From Cyanobacteria bacterium UBA2566 (lineage in GTDB: Bacteria > Cyanobacteriota > Cyanobacteriia > Cyanobacteriales > Desertifilaceae), in NCBI GenBank assembly GCA_002340255.1, contig DDLS01000174.1:40498-104497 (forward strand): a stretch of 64,000 bases of DNA, read 5' to 3'. Below, one piece after another: positions 25,358 through 33,855 of this stretch. Under the pieces are notes generated by a model. It was not told the origin of the DNA, made no database searches, and worked only from the letters and a program-made list of their open reading frames with translations. Numbering within the stretch: position 1 is the first letter of the stretch; every line of letters begins with the position of its first letter. Made by a program: the position numbers and the translations under genes.

Positions 25358-25385
25358 AAAAAATAGGGGGTGAATCTCACCCCCT
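25358..25385 (-). terminator. Intrinsic terminator of the PEP-CTERM gene
   Basis: On the minus strand AGGGGGTGA-GAT-TCACCCCCT, a 9-bp stem with a 3-nt loop, is followed by ATTTTTT. It lies about 90 bp after the stop of the PEP-CTERM gene. Confidence 0.75.
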
Positions 25386-25473
25386 CATCCGATCTACAAA
25401 TTTTACTGAAAGCACTCAACGCATCTATTGTTAATCAGGAGAAATCTATTAAGAACTCAACTATCCCAGAATG

Positions 25474-26115
25474 TTATTTACTGGCTCTTCTCTTCATACC
25501 GAACAGTCCAGCAGCCAGCAGACCTAAAGCAGCAGCAGCACTAGGTTCAGGAACATCAGCCGGAGGATTGTATGGCTCTTCCCCATTGCCGAATGCCCAT
25601 AAGGTCGAATGGGAGAGCGCTTGTGCCTTGCCTCGTCCATTCGTGGATACACCATTAGTTGTAAATGTTCCAGAGAGGAAACCATCTGCATCTAAAAGGT
25701 TTTGGCTAATATTCTCGAACAGGAAAACACTGTATTTATTAGAAGCTTTGAGGCTCAAGGCAAAGGTCGTGGTTCCATCTGCTCCGAAGTCCAGTAAGTC
25801 ACCATCAACACTCCAACCACCACTCGTCGAACCGTTAGCTGCTGTGACAGCATCATTACCATCATCGGACTTACCAGCCTCTGACCAGTTGGTGGTTAAA
25901 TCGGAGAATAAGCCACCATTGAGATCTCCAATTAGAGTTGACCTAGCTCCGGTATCGTTACCTGAACCTTCTGCACAAGCACTGAAGGAGATTCCTGCCA
26001 CGGTAACGGTTGAGTCATTACAGTCGATCGCGTGAGCATCAACAGCAGAGAAGCCAAGGAACGTAGTCGCAAGTAGTGTAGAACCAATTAAGCTAGAGAT
26101 AGCAGATTTCATCAT
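25474..26115 (-). CDS. PEP-CTERM sorting domain protein
   Basis: 213-aa secreted protein. It has an N-terminal signal peptide (MMKSAISSLIGSTLLATTFLG, ending near AHA) and a C-terminal PEP-CTERM signal: VPEPSAAAALGLLAAG, a hydrophobic helix, then MKRRASK. Between them is a Gly/Asn/Thr-rich beta-type region with two Cys pairs. The start at 26115 is supported by AGGAA upstream; an in-frame ATG at 26139 adds eight residues. PEP-CTERM signals are recognised by exosortases, and the cyanoexosortase B at 50507 in this window is a plausible processing enzyme. Surface or extracellular-matrix location is expected; the function of the mature protein is unknown. Confidence 0.9.
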   Translation of the reverse strand: MMKSAISSLIGSTLLATTFLGFSAVDAHAIDCNDSTVTVAGISFSACAEGSGNDTGARSTLIGDLNGGLFSDLTTNWSEAGKSDDGNDAVTAANGSTSGGWSVDGDLLDFGADGTTTFALSLKASNKYSVFLFENISQNLLDADGFLSGTFTTNGVSTNGRGKAQALSHSTLWAFGNGEEPYNPPADVPEPSAAAALGLLAAGLFGMKRRASK

Positions 26116-26280
26116 TATATAATTCCTAGAACTTAACACTTGGCATCAGCAGATCATTGTGCTGTCCTTGCCTCCTGATATTTCCATGATAGGCACACAG
26201 TAGAGGAGTGTCCACAGAAAAAAACACATTTTACTGACTCTTCATGTTAGAGCGTTTTTTTATGATTTTGAGGTTAATTT

Positions 26281-26295
26281 TCCGTAGTTTACGGA
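26281..26295. promoter_or_regulatory. Inverted repeat upstream of PEP-CTERM gene
   Basis: TCCGTA-GTT-TACGGA, perfect 6-bp arms, about 165 bp upstream of the PEP-CTERM start. Related TACGGA/TCCGTA half-sites recur within the next 170 bp. Possible operator; no known regulator motif recognised. Confidence 0.3.
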
Positions 26296-26446
26296 TACCT
26301 TGAAAAGCTGAAATTCTTGTTTTCTGGGGACTATGGGCAAAGAATTGCTGATTTTTACGGAATTTATCCCAGGGATTTTCAGTTTAGGAAAAGATCTACT
26401 CTTTTTGACTCCGTACCTATTCCTGCATTTCTGCGGATAACCGAAA

Positions 26447-26614
26447 TTAAACATCCGTATTTCTGTATTGAGATCGGATTAGAGTCTGACTGCCTCTTCT
26501 GTTGATCGTGAACCTCCCCGTCGCTAGGAGATCTAAAGGAGCCACAACACTGGCTTCAGGAATTGCCTTGGGAGTTGGACTAAAGTCAAAGGAAGCGATC
26601 GCTTTCCTCATCAT
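26447..26614 (-). pseudogene. Decayed PEP-CTERM protein remnant
   Basis: A minus-strand frame from MMRKAIAS leads within ~18 residues to AIPEASVVAPLDLLATGRF and a following NRR, a degraded PEP-CTERM tail (compare VPEPSAAAALGLLAAGLFG in the gene just downstream). MMRKAIAS also resembles the intact gene's MMKSAISS start. The whole exported domain is missing, so this looks like a neighbouring duplicate that lost its middle. The hydrophobic helix is broken by Asp and Arg, so it should not work as a sorting signal. Confidence 0.55.
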
Positions 26615-26761
26615 TCTATGGTAGACCGGTCTTTTGAGAACTTCTACCGGGAAAACTCTGGGAAAATCAGAGTTTACAGACTCTTCATATTCATCGATCA
26701 TTACATAGAGCCATATGAAGTTTTGATGAAGATCGAGACGCTTATAATTCCCTATTCCCAG

Positions 26762-26795
26762 AGAAAAAACCTGGACAGTACGACTGACTCAGCCA
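26762..26795 (-). terminator. Terminator-like hairpin related to 28524-28557
   Basis: On the minus strand CTGAGTCAGT-CGT-ACTGTCCAG followed by GTTTTTT. It closely matches the hairpin after the GNRPV-repeat gene. The two copies bracket the tnpB element as direct repeats. No intact minus-strand gene ends here. Confidence 0.5.
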
Positions 26796-26806
26796 CTACT
26801 CGGGTC

Positions 26807-26830
26807 AGGTCGTGCGATCGCACGACCTGC
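26807..26830. repeat. 24-bp perfect palindrome with HIP1 core
   Basis: CAGGTCGTGCGA followed by its exact reverse complement, centred on GCGATCGC. Longer than the usual 8-bp HIP1 site. Function unknown. Confidence 0.7.
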
Positions 26831-27129
26831 TCAAAAACAAATGAGTAAGTTTTGAGATTTATGAAGAGCTGAATGGGGTAGGATGTACGATTTAATGACT
26901 TTTTTGTATTTTGAGATACAGTTTTGAAAATTGATTTATGGTTGGAAAAGATGCAAGTGCCTCTACCCTGAGGTCAGGAGTTTGAAGGATGTCCATCTTA
27001 ACTCAATCGCCAAAGGCGATCGCCACTCAATCCGGTTTTACTTCCTTTTCGAGTCCCCTCCAGTCCGATTCCTGGATTATGCTAACGGAACGCCCCAGCC
27101 ATTGGGCCGCAGATGAAGCCCTATTATTA

Positions 27130-27170
27130 TGTAACCAATCCCCGGGCTAAAGCGACGGGGCTTTCTAGCC
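27130..27170 (-). ncRNA. Transposon right end / likely omega-RNA 3' region of the tnpB element
   Basis: Immediately after the tnpB stop the minus strand reads GGCTAGAAAGCCCCGTCGCT and continues into TTTAGCCCGGGG, giving a hairpin typical of IS200/IS605 right ends (AGAAGCCCC...GGGG). In characterised TnpB systems the guide RNA scaffold spans the tnpB 3' end and right end, with the guide just beyond. Boundaries are estimated. Confidence 0.5.
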
Positions 27171-28304
27171 CTAACCTGTTACTCTGTCTAGCAGAGAGCA
27201 AGACAGCAGGCTGGCGCTTTCGAGGCGGGTTACAACGCCTCCAAGACGTTTGATATTGTTGGCTCCATTCAAGTCAGCGTCACCTTTCCATCCGCAATAC
27301 CCACACTTGAAAGTCTTGCCAGAACGGTAAGACTTTCCTTTTTCGGGGTGGATGTGCAGGCATCGATGACAAGTCTGGCTGGTGTACGCAGGATTCACCA
27401 GAACAACGGGGACACCTTTAGCCGCTGCTTTGTAGTCGATAAACATCCTGAGTTGATAGAATGCCCAACTATTGGAACGCCTACGCTCAGTTTTGCTTCT
27501 TAGCTGCTGGTTGGTACGCTCCCGAATCCCGGTCAAGTCTTCCAGCGCAATCGCTTGATTCGCTGAGTATGCACACTCAACAATCCGTTTACTAATGTTG
27601 TGGTTTACCCATGTCTGATAACGCTTCTCTCTGCCAGATAGCCGTTTCAGCAGTCGCTTACTGCTCTTTGTGCCTTTCCGTTGGATAGAAGCTCGACGAA
27701 GAGCAAACCTATCTCGCTTCGCTTTTACCTCATTCCCTGAAAACCTCTCCCCCTCTGAGCTAATCGCTAAGTCTGTACGCCCCAGGTCAACGCCTTTAAC
27801 CCCCGAATCATTGATCGGCTCAGGGGTTTCGTCCTTGACCTGGACGTGCAGGTAGAACAGTCCATCCCGGTGTTTGCAAAGCGTGGCTGACGTAGGGGTA
27901 TGTCCCTTCAGTTTACCGATCTGGTAGTTACCGAGAACCATTGGCATAACCAATCTGCCATCGACTGTTGTCAGGCTGGCAGATTGGTCTTTTTCTCGAT
28001 AGCTAAAGATACGAGCGTCATAGTCCGCTGATGTGGACTTGAAACTCTTCACTGGCTTGCCTACCTTACGGTTGGCAGCCACCCTTGCACAAACCCTTAC
28101 AGCCAAATTCGCCGACAAGCCAAATTGACTGCGGATTTCTTTATAGGTCTCTGCCTGAATCCGGTTCTTATTCTTGATTTGGGGGTTTACAGTTTCATTG
28201 ACGTAGTTGCAAGCCTCAGCAAACGCCACCAGAGTTTTATCAAGCTTTTGAGCTTGTTCTGGCGTGGGGTTAAGCTGGCAAACTATCGTCAACGTTTGTT
28301 TCAT
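27171..28304 (-). CDS. tnpB: TnpB, IS200/IS605-family RNA-guided nuclease
   Basis: 377-aa TnpB protein (IS1341-type, without TnpA). RuvC-like catalytic residues are visible as Asp in GVDLGRTDLAISSEG, Glu in ALEDLTGIRER and Asp in DADLNGANNI. The zinc ribbon is CHRCLHIHPEK...FKCGYCGW, complete with four Cys. The N-terminal CQLNPTPEQAQKLDKTLVAF is the usual family opening. The protein appears intact. No tnpA is present, so mobility would need a transposase in trans; TnpB itself is an omega-RNA-guided DNA endonuclease in the characterised members. Confidence 0.93.
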   Translation of the reverse strand: MKQTLTIVCQLNPTPEQAQKLDKTLVAFAEACNYVNETVNPQIKNKNRIQAETYKEIRSQFGLSANLAVRVCARVAANRKVGKPVKSFKSTSADYDARIFSYREKDQSASLTTVDGRLVMPMVLGNYQIGKLKGHTPTSATLCKHRDGLFYLHVQVKDETPEPINDSGVKGVDLGRTDLAISSEGERFSGNEVKAKRDRFALRRASIQRKGTKSSKRLLKRLSGREKRYQTWVNHNISKRIVECAYSANQAIALEDLTGIRERTNQQLRSKTERRRSNSWAFYQLRMFIDYKAAAKGVPVVLVNPAYTSQTCHRCLHIHPEKGKSYRSGKTFKCGYCGWKGDADLNGANNIKRLGGVVTRLESASLLSCSLLDRVTG

Positions 28305-28435
28305 GGCTATATTATTAATTCACCTAGGTGAATGCAGGCGACTAAACTCGCCGTTCGTTTTTCCTCCCCGCGAAGACAGCGACGGGGAGGAAAAACGTAT
28401 CGGAGGCTTTACGTGAAGTTTCGCCAGGTGAATGG
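28305..28435 (-). mobile_element. Left end of tnpB element with strong hairpins
   Basis: Contains a 16-bp palindrome, ATTCACCT-AGGTGAAT, at 28318-28333 near the tnpB start and a perfect 15-bp stem (28356-28370 with 28383-28397; arms CGTTTTTCCTCCCCG and its complement) with a 12-nt loop. A second TTCGCCAGGTGAATG near 28420 repeats the palindrome half. Subterminal hairpins are the recognition sites of IS200/IS605 elements, but the exact boundary is not fixed. Confidence 0.5.
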
Positions 28436-28505
28436 ATGAGCTGGGTTCCCAACTATGGAGAATATCTGATTCATTTTGCTTAAGCCGTTCTCATTAACCA
28501 TTATC

Positions 28506-28518
28506 AGCGCAAAGCGCT
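28506..28518. repeat. Dispersed palindromic mini-repeat, copy
   Basis: AGCGC-AAA-GCGCT, perfect 5-bp arms, between the tnpB element and the terminator of the GNRPV-repeat gene. Confidence 0.55.
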
Positions 28519-28523
28519 ATACA

Positions 28524-28557
28524 CAAAAAAACCTGGGCAGTACAACTGACTCAGGTT
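28524..28557 (-). terminator. Intrinsic terminator of the GNRPV-repeat gene
   Basis: On the minus strand AAACCTGAGTCAGT-TGT-ACTGCCCAGGTTT forms a long stem with two mismatches and runs into a T-tract, about 40 bp after the stop codon at 28599. Confidence 0.75.
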
Positions 28558-28598
28558 TGTGCTTGTAGACTAACAGATGGCTGGTTATGCGGAAATGT

Positions 28599-29114
28599 TT
28601 AGTCAAGATATCCCATTAAATCGGGCCCATCAATATTGTTATCCGCAACCGGGCGATTTCCCATTACCGTAATGGTTTGGCTGATTTTTAAATCGGTGGT
28701 AGATACGGGACGATTCCCAGACGTGGCGAAGGTTTCCTTAATCTTCAGTCCAGTGGAGATGATGGGACGAGTACCAGCAGAAGATAGGGTACTGTTCACT
28801 TGCAGATGACTCGCTTCAATGGGTCGATTCCCCGGAAGGGGCCCCACTTGGAGAGCATTACTAATTTTCAGATCCGTTGTCCCCACCGGACGGTTTCCGG
28901 GTAAGGGTGACAAACGAGTCGCTTGCTCGCTAATGGTAGCTGTTGCTTCTGGCTTAGAGCCAAGTTTCAGGGGTTGAGTCATCGGAGTTTTTTCCTTATC
29001 TTGAGATGTCACAGGTTTGGGAGTCTCAGCGGCACTGGATGAAGCCGGTTCGGAGGATTGGTCTGGAGTTGCACTGCTGCTGATCGTTGTACCGTTATTG
29101 GTTTTATCGCTCAT
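28599..29114 (-). CDS. GNRPV-repeat protein of unknown function
   Basis: 171-aa soluble protein without signal peptide or membrane helix. The first ~70 residues are Ser/Thr/Pro/Glu-rich and probably disordered. From ~70 there are five copies of a ~20-residue unit: LPGNRPVGTTDLKIS, LPGNRPIEASHLQV, SAGTRPIISTGLKIK, TSGNRPVSTTDLKIS and VMGNRPVADNNID. It ends DGPDLMGYLD. I recall similar short GNRP-repeat proteins ending in MGYLD in cyanobacteria, but no assigned role. Regular linear motifs on a disordered chain suggest a multivalent binder or scaffold; this is inference. It has its own terminator and stands divergent from uvrB. Confidence 0.8.
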   Translation of the reverse strand: MSDKTNNGTTISSSATPDQSSEPASSSAAETPKPVTSQDKEKTPMTQPLKLGSKPEATATISEQATRLSPLPGNRPVGTTDLKISNALQVGPLPGNRPIEASHLQVNSTLSSAGTRPIISTGLKIKETFATSGNRPVSTTDLKISQTITVMGNRPVADNNIDGPDLMGYLD

Positions 29115-29301
29115 AACCCATTGCCTTTTTACCGCTCACAGAGGTTTGTCTATATAGGGGCAAATGATAGACGTAAGAAACTTTAAAAAAAGTTTAAACT
29201 CTTTCTAGTTTACGAAAGACTGTGCAAAAACACAAAAATCTGTAAATAAATGTAATCATAGATTAAGCTGGTTGTTTTGGTTTCTTAATCGGTATCATTA
29301 A

Positions 29302-31290
29302 ATGGACGGATTTAAGCTAGATGCACCTTTTGAGCCAACGGGAGATCAACCCCAGGCGATCGCCCAATTAACCCAAACCCTAAACGGCCGACATCGCTAT
29401 CAAACCCTTTTGGGAGCTACGGGAACGGGAAAAACCTATACCATTGCCCAGGCGATCGCTAAAGTCGGCAAACCGACGTTGGTTTTAGCCCATAACAAAA
29501 CCCTAGCGGCCCAACTTTGCCATGAATTGCGTCAGTTTTTTCCCCACAATCCTGTGGAATATTTTATCAGTTATTACGATTATTATCAACCAGAAGCCTA
29601 TCTTCCCTTAAGCGATACCTACATTGAAAAAAGCGCCGCTATCAATGAAGAAATTGATATGCTCCGTCATTCAGCAACCCGCTCTTTATTCGAGCATCGA
29701 TATGTAATTGTTGTCGCTTCTATTAGCTGTATTTATGGTTTGGGAATGCCAACTGAATACCTCAGAGCAGCCATTCGCCTAGAAATCGGACAAGAAATCG
29801 ATCAACGGCAACTATTGCGAGAACTCGCCACGATTCAATATACCCGCAATGATACCCAACTAAGTCGCGGAAATTTTCGGGTAAAAGGGGATATTTTAGA
29901 GATTGCCCCAGCCTATGAAGACTGGATTATTCGAGTTGAGTTTTTCGGCGATGAAATCGATCGCATCTACTATATCGATCCGACCACCGGAAATGCCTTG
30001 GAATCCTGCAATAGTCTGAGTATTTATCCCGCTCGTCACTTTGTCACTCCCAAGGAGAAAGTTGACATCGCTTGCGAACAAATTAGGGCAGAATTAAAAG
30101 AGCGCATTCAACATTTAGAAACCACCGGGAAATTAGTGGAAGCCCAACGCTTAGACCAGCGCACCCGTTATGATGTAGAGTTATTACAAGAAGTCGGCTA
30201 TTGTAATGGAGTGGAAAACTATTCCCGCTATTTAGCCAATCGGCAACCAGGAGAACCCCCAGAGTGTTTAGTCGATTATTTCCCAGAAGATTGGCTCTTG
30301 GTGATTGACGAATCCCATGTCACCGTGCCCCAAATCAGAGCCATGTATAACGGCGATCGCGCACGGAAAAGTGTGTTAATCGATCATGGTTTTCGCCTCC
30401 CTAGTGCCGCCGATAATCGCCCCCTGAAAGCGGAAGAGTTCTGGCAAAAAGTCAATCAATGTGTCTTTGTTTCCGCCACTCCCGGAGATTGGGAATTAGA
30501 CCTATCGGAAGACCGAATTATTGAGCAGATTATTCGCCCTACAGGAGTAATTGATCCAGAAGTTTTAGTTCGTCCCATAGAAGGACAAATTGATGATTTG
30601 CTTGGTGAAATTAAAGCACGAGTTAAGCGCAAAGAACGGGTGTTAGTAACGACGTTAACCAAACGGATGGCGGAGGATTTAACCACCTATTTACAAGAGC
30701 GCTCTATTGAGGTGCGCTATCTGCATTCCGAGATTCAAGCCATTGAGCGGATTGAAATTTTACAAGACTTACGGGAAGGGAAATTTGATGTTTTAATTGG
30801 GGTGAATTTATTGCGAGAAGGTTTGGATTTACCGGAAGTGTCCCTAGTCGCTATTTTGGATGCCGATAAAGAAGGCTTTCTACGGGCCTATCGTTCCCTG
30901 ATTCAAACCATCGGTCGGGCGGCGCGTCACGTAAATGGACAAGCAATTTTATACGCCGATCGCCTGACAGACAGTATGGAAAAGGCGATCGCCGAAACCG
31001 AACGTCGTCGTGGCATTCAAATGGCCCACAATCGACTCCATGGCATTACCCCCAAACCGATCAAAAAATCTGCCGACAACAGCATCCTGGCGTTTCTAGA
31101 CATCTCTCGTCGCCTCAATGCCCAGGGGGTAGACCCCGGTCAAGTTGCTCAAGATGCAGTCCCCTTAGAAGAGATTCCAGAACTCATTCACCAATTGGAA
31201 ACCGAGATGAAAACTGCTGCCCAGAACTTAGAGTTTGAAAAAGCGGCTCAATTGCGCGATCGGATTAAATCCTTGCAAATGAATAATTAA
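29302..31290 (+). CDS. uvrB: UvrABC excinuclease subunit B
   Basis: 662-aa UvrB, the damage-verification helicase of nucleotide excision repair that receives DNA from UvrA and recruits UvrC. Walker A is LLGATGTGKTYTIAQ near residue 38. The beta-hairpin region has YYDYYQPEAYLP and TYIEKSAAINEEIDMLRH. The DEAD-like box is LLVIDESHVT, and GREGLDLPEV-type motif VI is seen as NLLREGLDLPEVSLVAILDAD. A complete UVR domain that contacts UvrC closes the protein (LEFEKAAQLRDRIKSL). Typical length, no anomaly. No clear LexA site precedes it. Confidence 0.98.
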   Translation: MDGFKLDAPFEPTGDQPQAIAQLTQTLNGRHRYQTLLGATGTGKTYTIAQAIAKVGKPTLVLAHNKTLAAQLCHELRQFFPHNPVEYFISYYDYYQPEAYLPLSDTYIEKSAAINEEIDMLRHSATRSLFEHRYVIVVASISCIYGLGMPTEYLRAAIRLEIGQEIDQRQLLRELATIQYTRNDTQLSRGNFRVKGDILEIAPAYEDWIIRVEFFGDEIDRIYYIDPTTGNALESCNSLSIYPARHFVTPKEKVDIACEQIRAELKERIQHLETTGKLVEAQRLDQRTRYDVELLQEVGYCNGVENYSRYLANRQPGEPPECLVDYFPEDWLLVIDESHVTVPQIRAMYNGDRARKSVLIDHGFRLPSAADNRPLKAEEFWQKVNQCVFVSATPGDWELDLSEDRIIEQIIRPTGVIDPEVLVRPIEGQIDDLLGEIKARVKRKERVLVTTLTKRMAEDLTTYLQERSIEVRYLHSEIQAIERIEILQDLREGKFDVLIGVNLLREGLDLPEVSLVAILDADKEGFLRAYRSLIQTIGRAARHVNGQAILYADRLTDSMEKAIAETERRRGIQMAHNRLHGITPKPIKKSADNSILAFLDISRRLNAQGVDPGQVAQDAVPLEEIPELIHQLETEMKTAAQNLEFEKAAQLRDRIKSLQMNN

Positions 31291-31321
31291 CAAGGCATAT
31301 CGAGTTGCGATCGTTAGATAA

Positions 31322-31420
31322 CGTCAGTTTTGGTTAAGGGCATTTTGTGGCTGATTTGATGAAAGAAGGGGAAGTGCAGCCCAAAACAGAATAAGGGTTT
31401 CAGCTTATCCAAAACTGACG
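31322..31420. mobile_element. 99-bp MITE-like element with 12-bp perfect terminal inverted repeats
   Basis: CGTCAGTTTTGG at 31322-31333 is matched by CCAAAACTGACG at 31409-31420. The interior has no coding capacity. It lies between the convergent uvrB and katG genes, where it could also act as a bidirectional terminator. Confidence 0.5.
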
Positions 31421-31457
31421 ATATTTCCCTCAACAGCGCGGGAAGGCATCCCCAAAG

Positions 31458-33632
31458 TTAGGCTAATTCAAAGCGGTCAGCATTCATGACCTTTGTCCAA
31501 GCTGCCACGAAGTCTTGCACGAACTTGGCTTTGTTGTCATCCTGGGCATAAACTTCGGCATAGGAACGAAGGATTGAGTTGGAGCCGAAGACCAGATCGA
31601 CCCGTGTTGCCGTCCACTTAACCCGATCGGTCTTGCGATCGCGGATTTCATACCGGTTCTTACCAACGGGTTTCCACAGATAGTTCATATCCGTTAGGTT
31701 CGCAAAGAAATCATTGGTTAATACCCCTTCTCGCTCCGTGAACACACCATGCTTAGTGTCGCCATAGTTGGTTCCCAGCACGCGCAGACCGCCAACCAGC
31801 ACCACCATCTCAGGAGCAGTTAAACCCAACAGTTGGGTGCGATCGAGCATCAACTCTTCGGCGCTAACAGCGTAGTCCTCCTTGAGCCAGTTACGGTAGC
31901 CGTCATGGATCGGTTCTAGCACAGCAAACGATTCGACATCAGTCATCTCGTCCGTTGCGTCGCCACGACCTGGAGAAAAGGGAACCGTAACCTCAAAACC
32001 AGCCGCCTTAGCCGCCTGTTCGATACCGACGTTACCAGCGAGGACGATCGCATCGGCAACACTGGCACCCGTATCGGCTGCGATACCTTCCAGGACAGCC
32101 AGCACTTTGGCCAAACGCACCGGTTCGTTGCCTTCCCAATCCTTCTGCGGGGCCAGACGAATCCGTGCCCCGTTAGCCCCCCCGCGCTTGTCCGACCCCC
32201 GGAAGGTTCGGGCGCTATCCCAGGCAGTAGAGACCATTTCGCTAATGCTCAGACCGCTAACGGCAATTCTGTCCTTGAGTGTCTGAACATCGTAGTCAGT
32301 GTTTCCGGCAGGAATCGGATCTTGCCAGATTAAGTCCTCTTGCGGCACATCAGGGCCGATGTAACGAGTTTTTGGCCCCATGTCACGGTGGGTCAGTTTG
32401 AACCATGCCCGTGCAAAGACTTCAGAGAAGTATTCGGGGTCGCGATAAAAGCGTTCGGAAATCTGCCGATATTCAGGATCGATCTTCATCGCCATATCGG
32501 CATCCGTCATGACTAGGTTGCGGCGAATTGTGGGGTCTTCAACATCAACAGGTTTGTCTTCTTCCTTGGTGTTGATGGGTTCCCACTGCCACGCACCTGC
32601 CGGACTTTTCTTCAGTTCCCAATCATAATTGAGGAGCATCTGGAAATAGCCGTTATCCCACTGGGTAGGATAGGTCGTCCAGGCTCCTTCAATACCACTG
32701 GTTACGGCATGGCGGCCAATACCGCCATTGGTCTTGTTGACCCAACCCAAGCCCTGTTCTTCGATATCGGCGGCTTCGGGTTCTGCACCAACCAACGCAG
32801 CATCACCGTTACCGTGGCATTTACCTACCGTGTGCCCCCCAGCGGTAAGGGCGACGGTTTCCTCGTCGTTCATGGCCATGCGACCAAAGGTCACGCGCAC
32901 ATCATGGGCGGTTTTGAGGGGATCGGGATTGCCGTCTACGCCTTCAGGGTTGACATAGATCAGCCCCATCATCACGGCAGCCAGGGGATTTGCGAGATCG
33001 CGATCGCCAGAATAGCGACTTTGGGGATTGTTGCTGGGGGCGAGCCATTCCTTTTCTGCACCCCAGTAGATATCTTTTTCGGGATGCCAGATATCTTCCC
33101 GTCCAAAGGCAAAGCCAAAGGTTTTTAGCCCCATGGATTCATAGGCGATGGTACCTGCGTAAGCAATCAGATCCGCCCAACTGAGCTGGTTACCATATTT
33201 CTTTTTGATCGGCCAAAGCAGACGACGTGCCTTGTCCAGGTTGGTGTTATCCGGCCAGGAGTTGAGGGGTGCAAATCGCTGATTACCTGTACCCGCACCA
33301 CCGCGACCATCGGCAATACGATAGGTACCGGCTGCGTGCCAGGTCATGCGAATCATCAACCCACCATAATGACCCCAGTCGGCTGGCCACCAGTCCTGGC
33401 TGTCGGTCATCAGGGCATGTAGATCTTGTTTGAGCGCAGCTACGTTAAGTTTCTTCACTTCTTCCCGATAGTTAAAGTCTGCCCCCATCGGATTGGTCTT
33501 GCGATCGTGCTGACTCAAAATATCGAGGTTGAGTGCCTTGGGCCACCATTCTACGTTGGCCACGCTAGTTGTTGTCATTCCCCCGTGTACCACCGGACAT
33601 TTACCGCTGGTGGTTGTCACATTATCATTCAT
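31458..33632 (-). CDS. katG: Catalase-peroxidase
   Basis: 724-aa bifunctional haem catalase-peroxidase that removes hydrogen peroxide. The distal triad is in LMIRMTWHAAGTYR (Arg95, Trp98, His99). The proximal haem His is in ALTAGGHTVGKCHG. The Tyr of the Met-Tyr-Trp adduct is in LIYVNPEGVDGNPDP. Both the N-terminal haem domain and the degenerate C-terminal domain are present, so it is full length. It stands alone, convergent with uvrB; no PerR or Fur box was recognised upstream. Confidence 0.98.
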   Translation of the reverse strand: MNDNVTTTSGKCPVVHGGMTTTSVANVEWWPKALNLDILSQHDRKTNPMGADFNYREEVKKLNVAALKQDLHALMTDSQDWWPADWGHYGGLMIRMTWHAAGTYRIADGRGGAGTGNQRFAPLNSWPDNTNLDKARRLLWPIKKKYGNQLSWADLIAYAGTIAYESMGLKTFGFAFGREDIWHPEKDIYWGAEKEWLAPSNNPQSRYSGDRDLANPLAAVMMGLIYVNPEGVDGNPDPLKTAHDVRVTFGRMAMNDEETVALTAGGHTVGKCHGNGDAALVGAEPEAADIEEQGLGWVNKTNGGIGRHAVTSGIEGAWTTYPTQWDNGYFQMLLNYDWELKKSPAGAWQWEPINTKEEDKPVDVEDPTIRRNLVMTDADMAMKIDPEYRQISERFYRDPEYFSEVFARAWFKLTHRDMGPKTRYIGPDVPQEDLIWQDPIPAGNTDYDVQTLKDRIAVSGLSISEMVSTAWDSARTFRGSDKRGGANGARIRLAPQKDWEGNEPVRLAKVLAVLEGIAADTGASVADAIVLAGNVGIEQAAKAAGFEVTVPFSPGRGDATDEMTDVESFAVLEPIHDGYRNWLKEDYAVSAEELMLDRTQLLGLTAPEMVVLVGGLRVLGTNYGDTKHGVFTEREGVLTNDFFANLTDMNYLWKPVGKNRYEIRDRKTDRVKWTATRVDLVFGSNSILRSYAEVYAQDDNKAKFVQDFVAAWTKVMNADRFELA

Positions 33633-33855
33633 TATTCTGTTTCCTTGTGTGGCTTACAATATGTATATTATCTTCAATTAGGATTAACACTAGGTTTTTC
33701 AAAACACATACAGCGATCTCCAATCCAATGTAGTTTTTCCATCAAGATCGACAATACCTACTCACTTAAACTGTTGTCTCTCAATCTAACGTTAGACAGA
33801 ATCATGGCAATGGATTCGTCTTTATCCTCACACCCAACAACGCCAGACTATCTCA

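Noticed and set aside
25370..26035. 221-aa plus-strand frame
   Set aside because: Antisense to the PEP-CTERM gene, which has a signal peptide, sorting signal, ribosome site and terminator.
32709..33128. 139-aa plus-strand frame inside katG
   Set aside because: Antisense to an unambiguous, full-length catalase-peroxidase gene.
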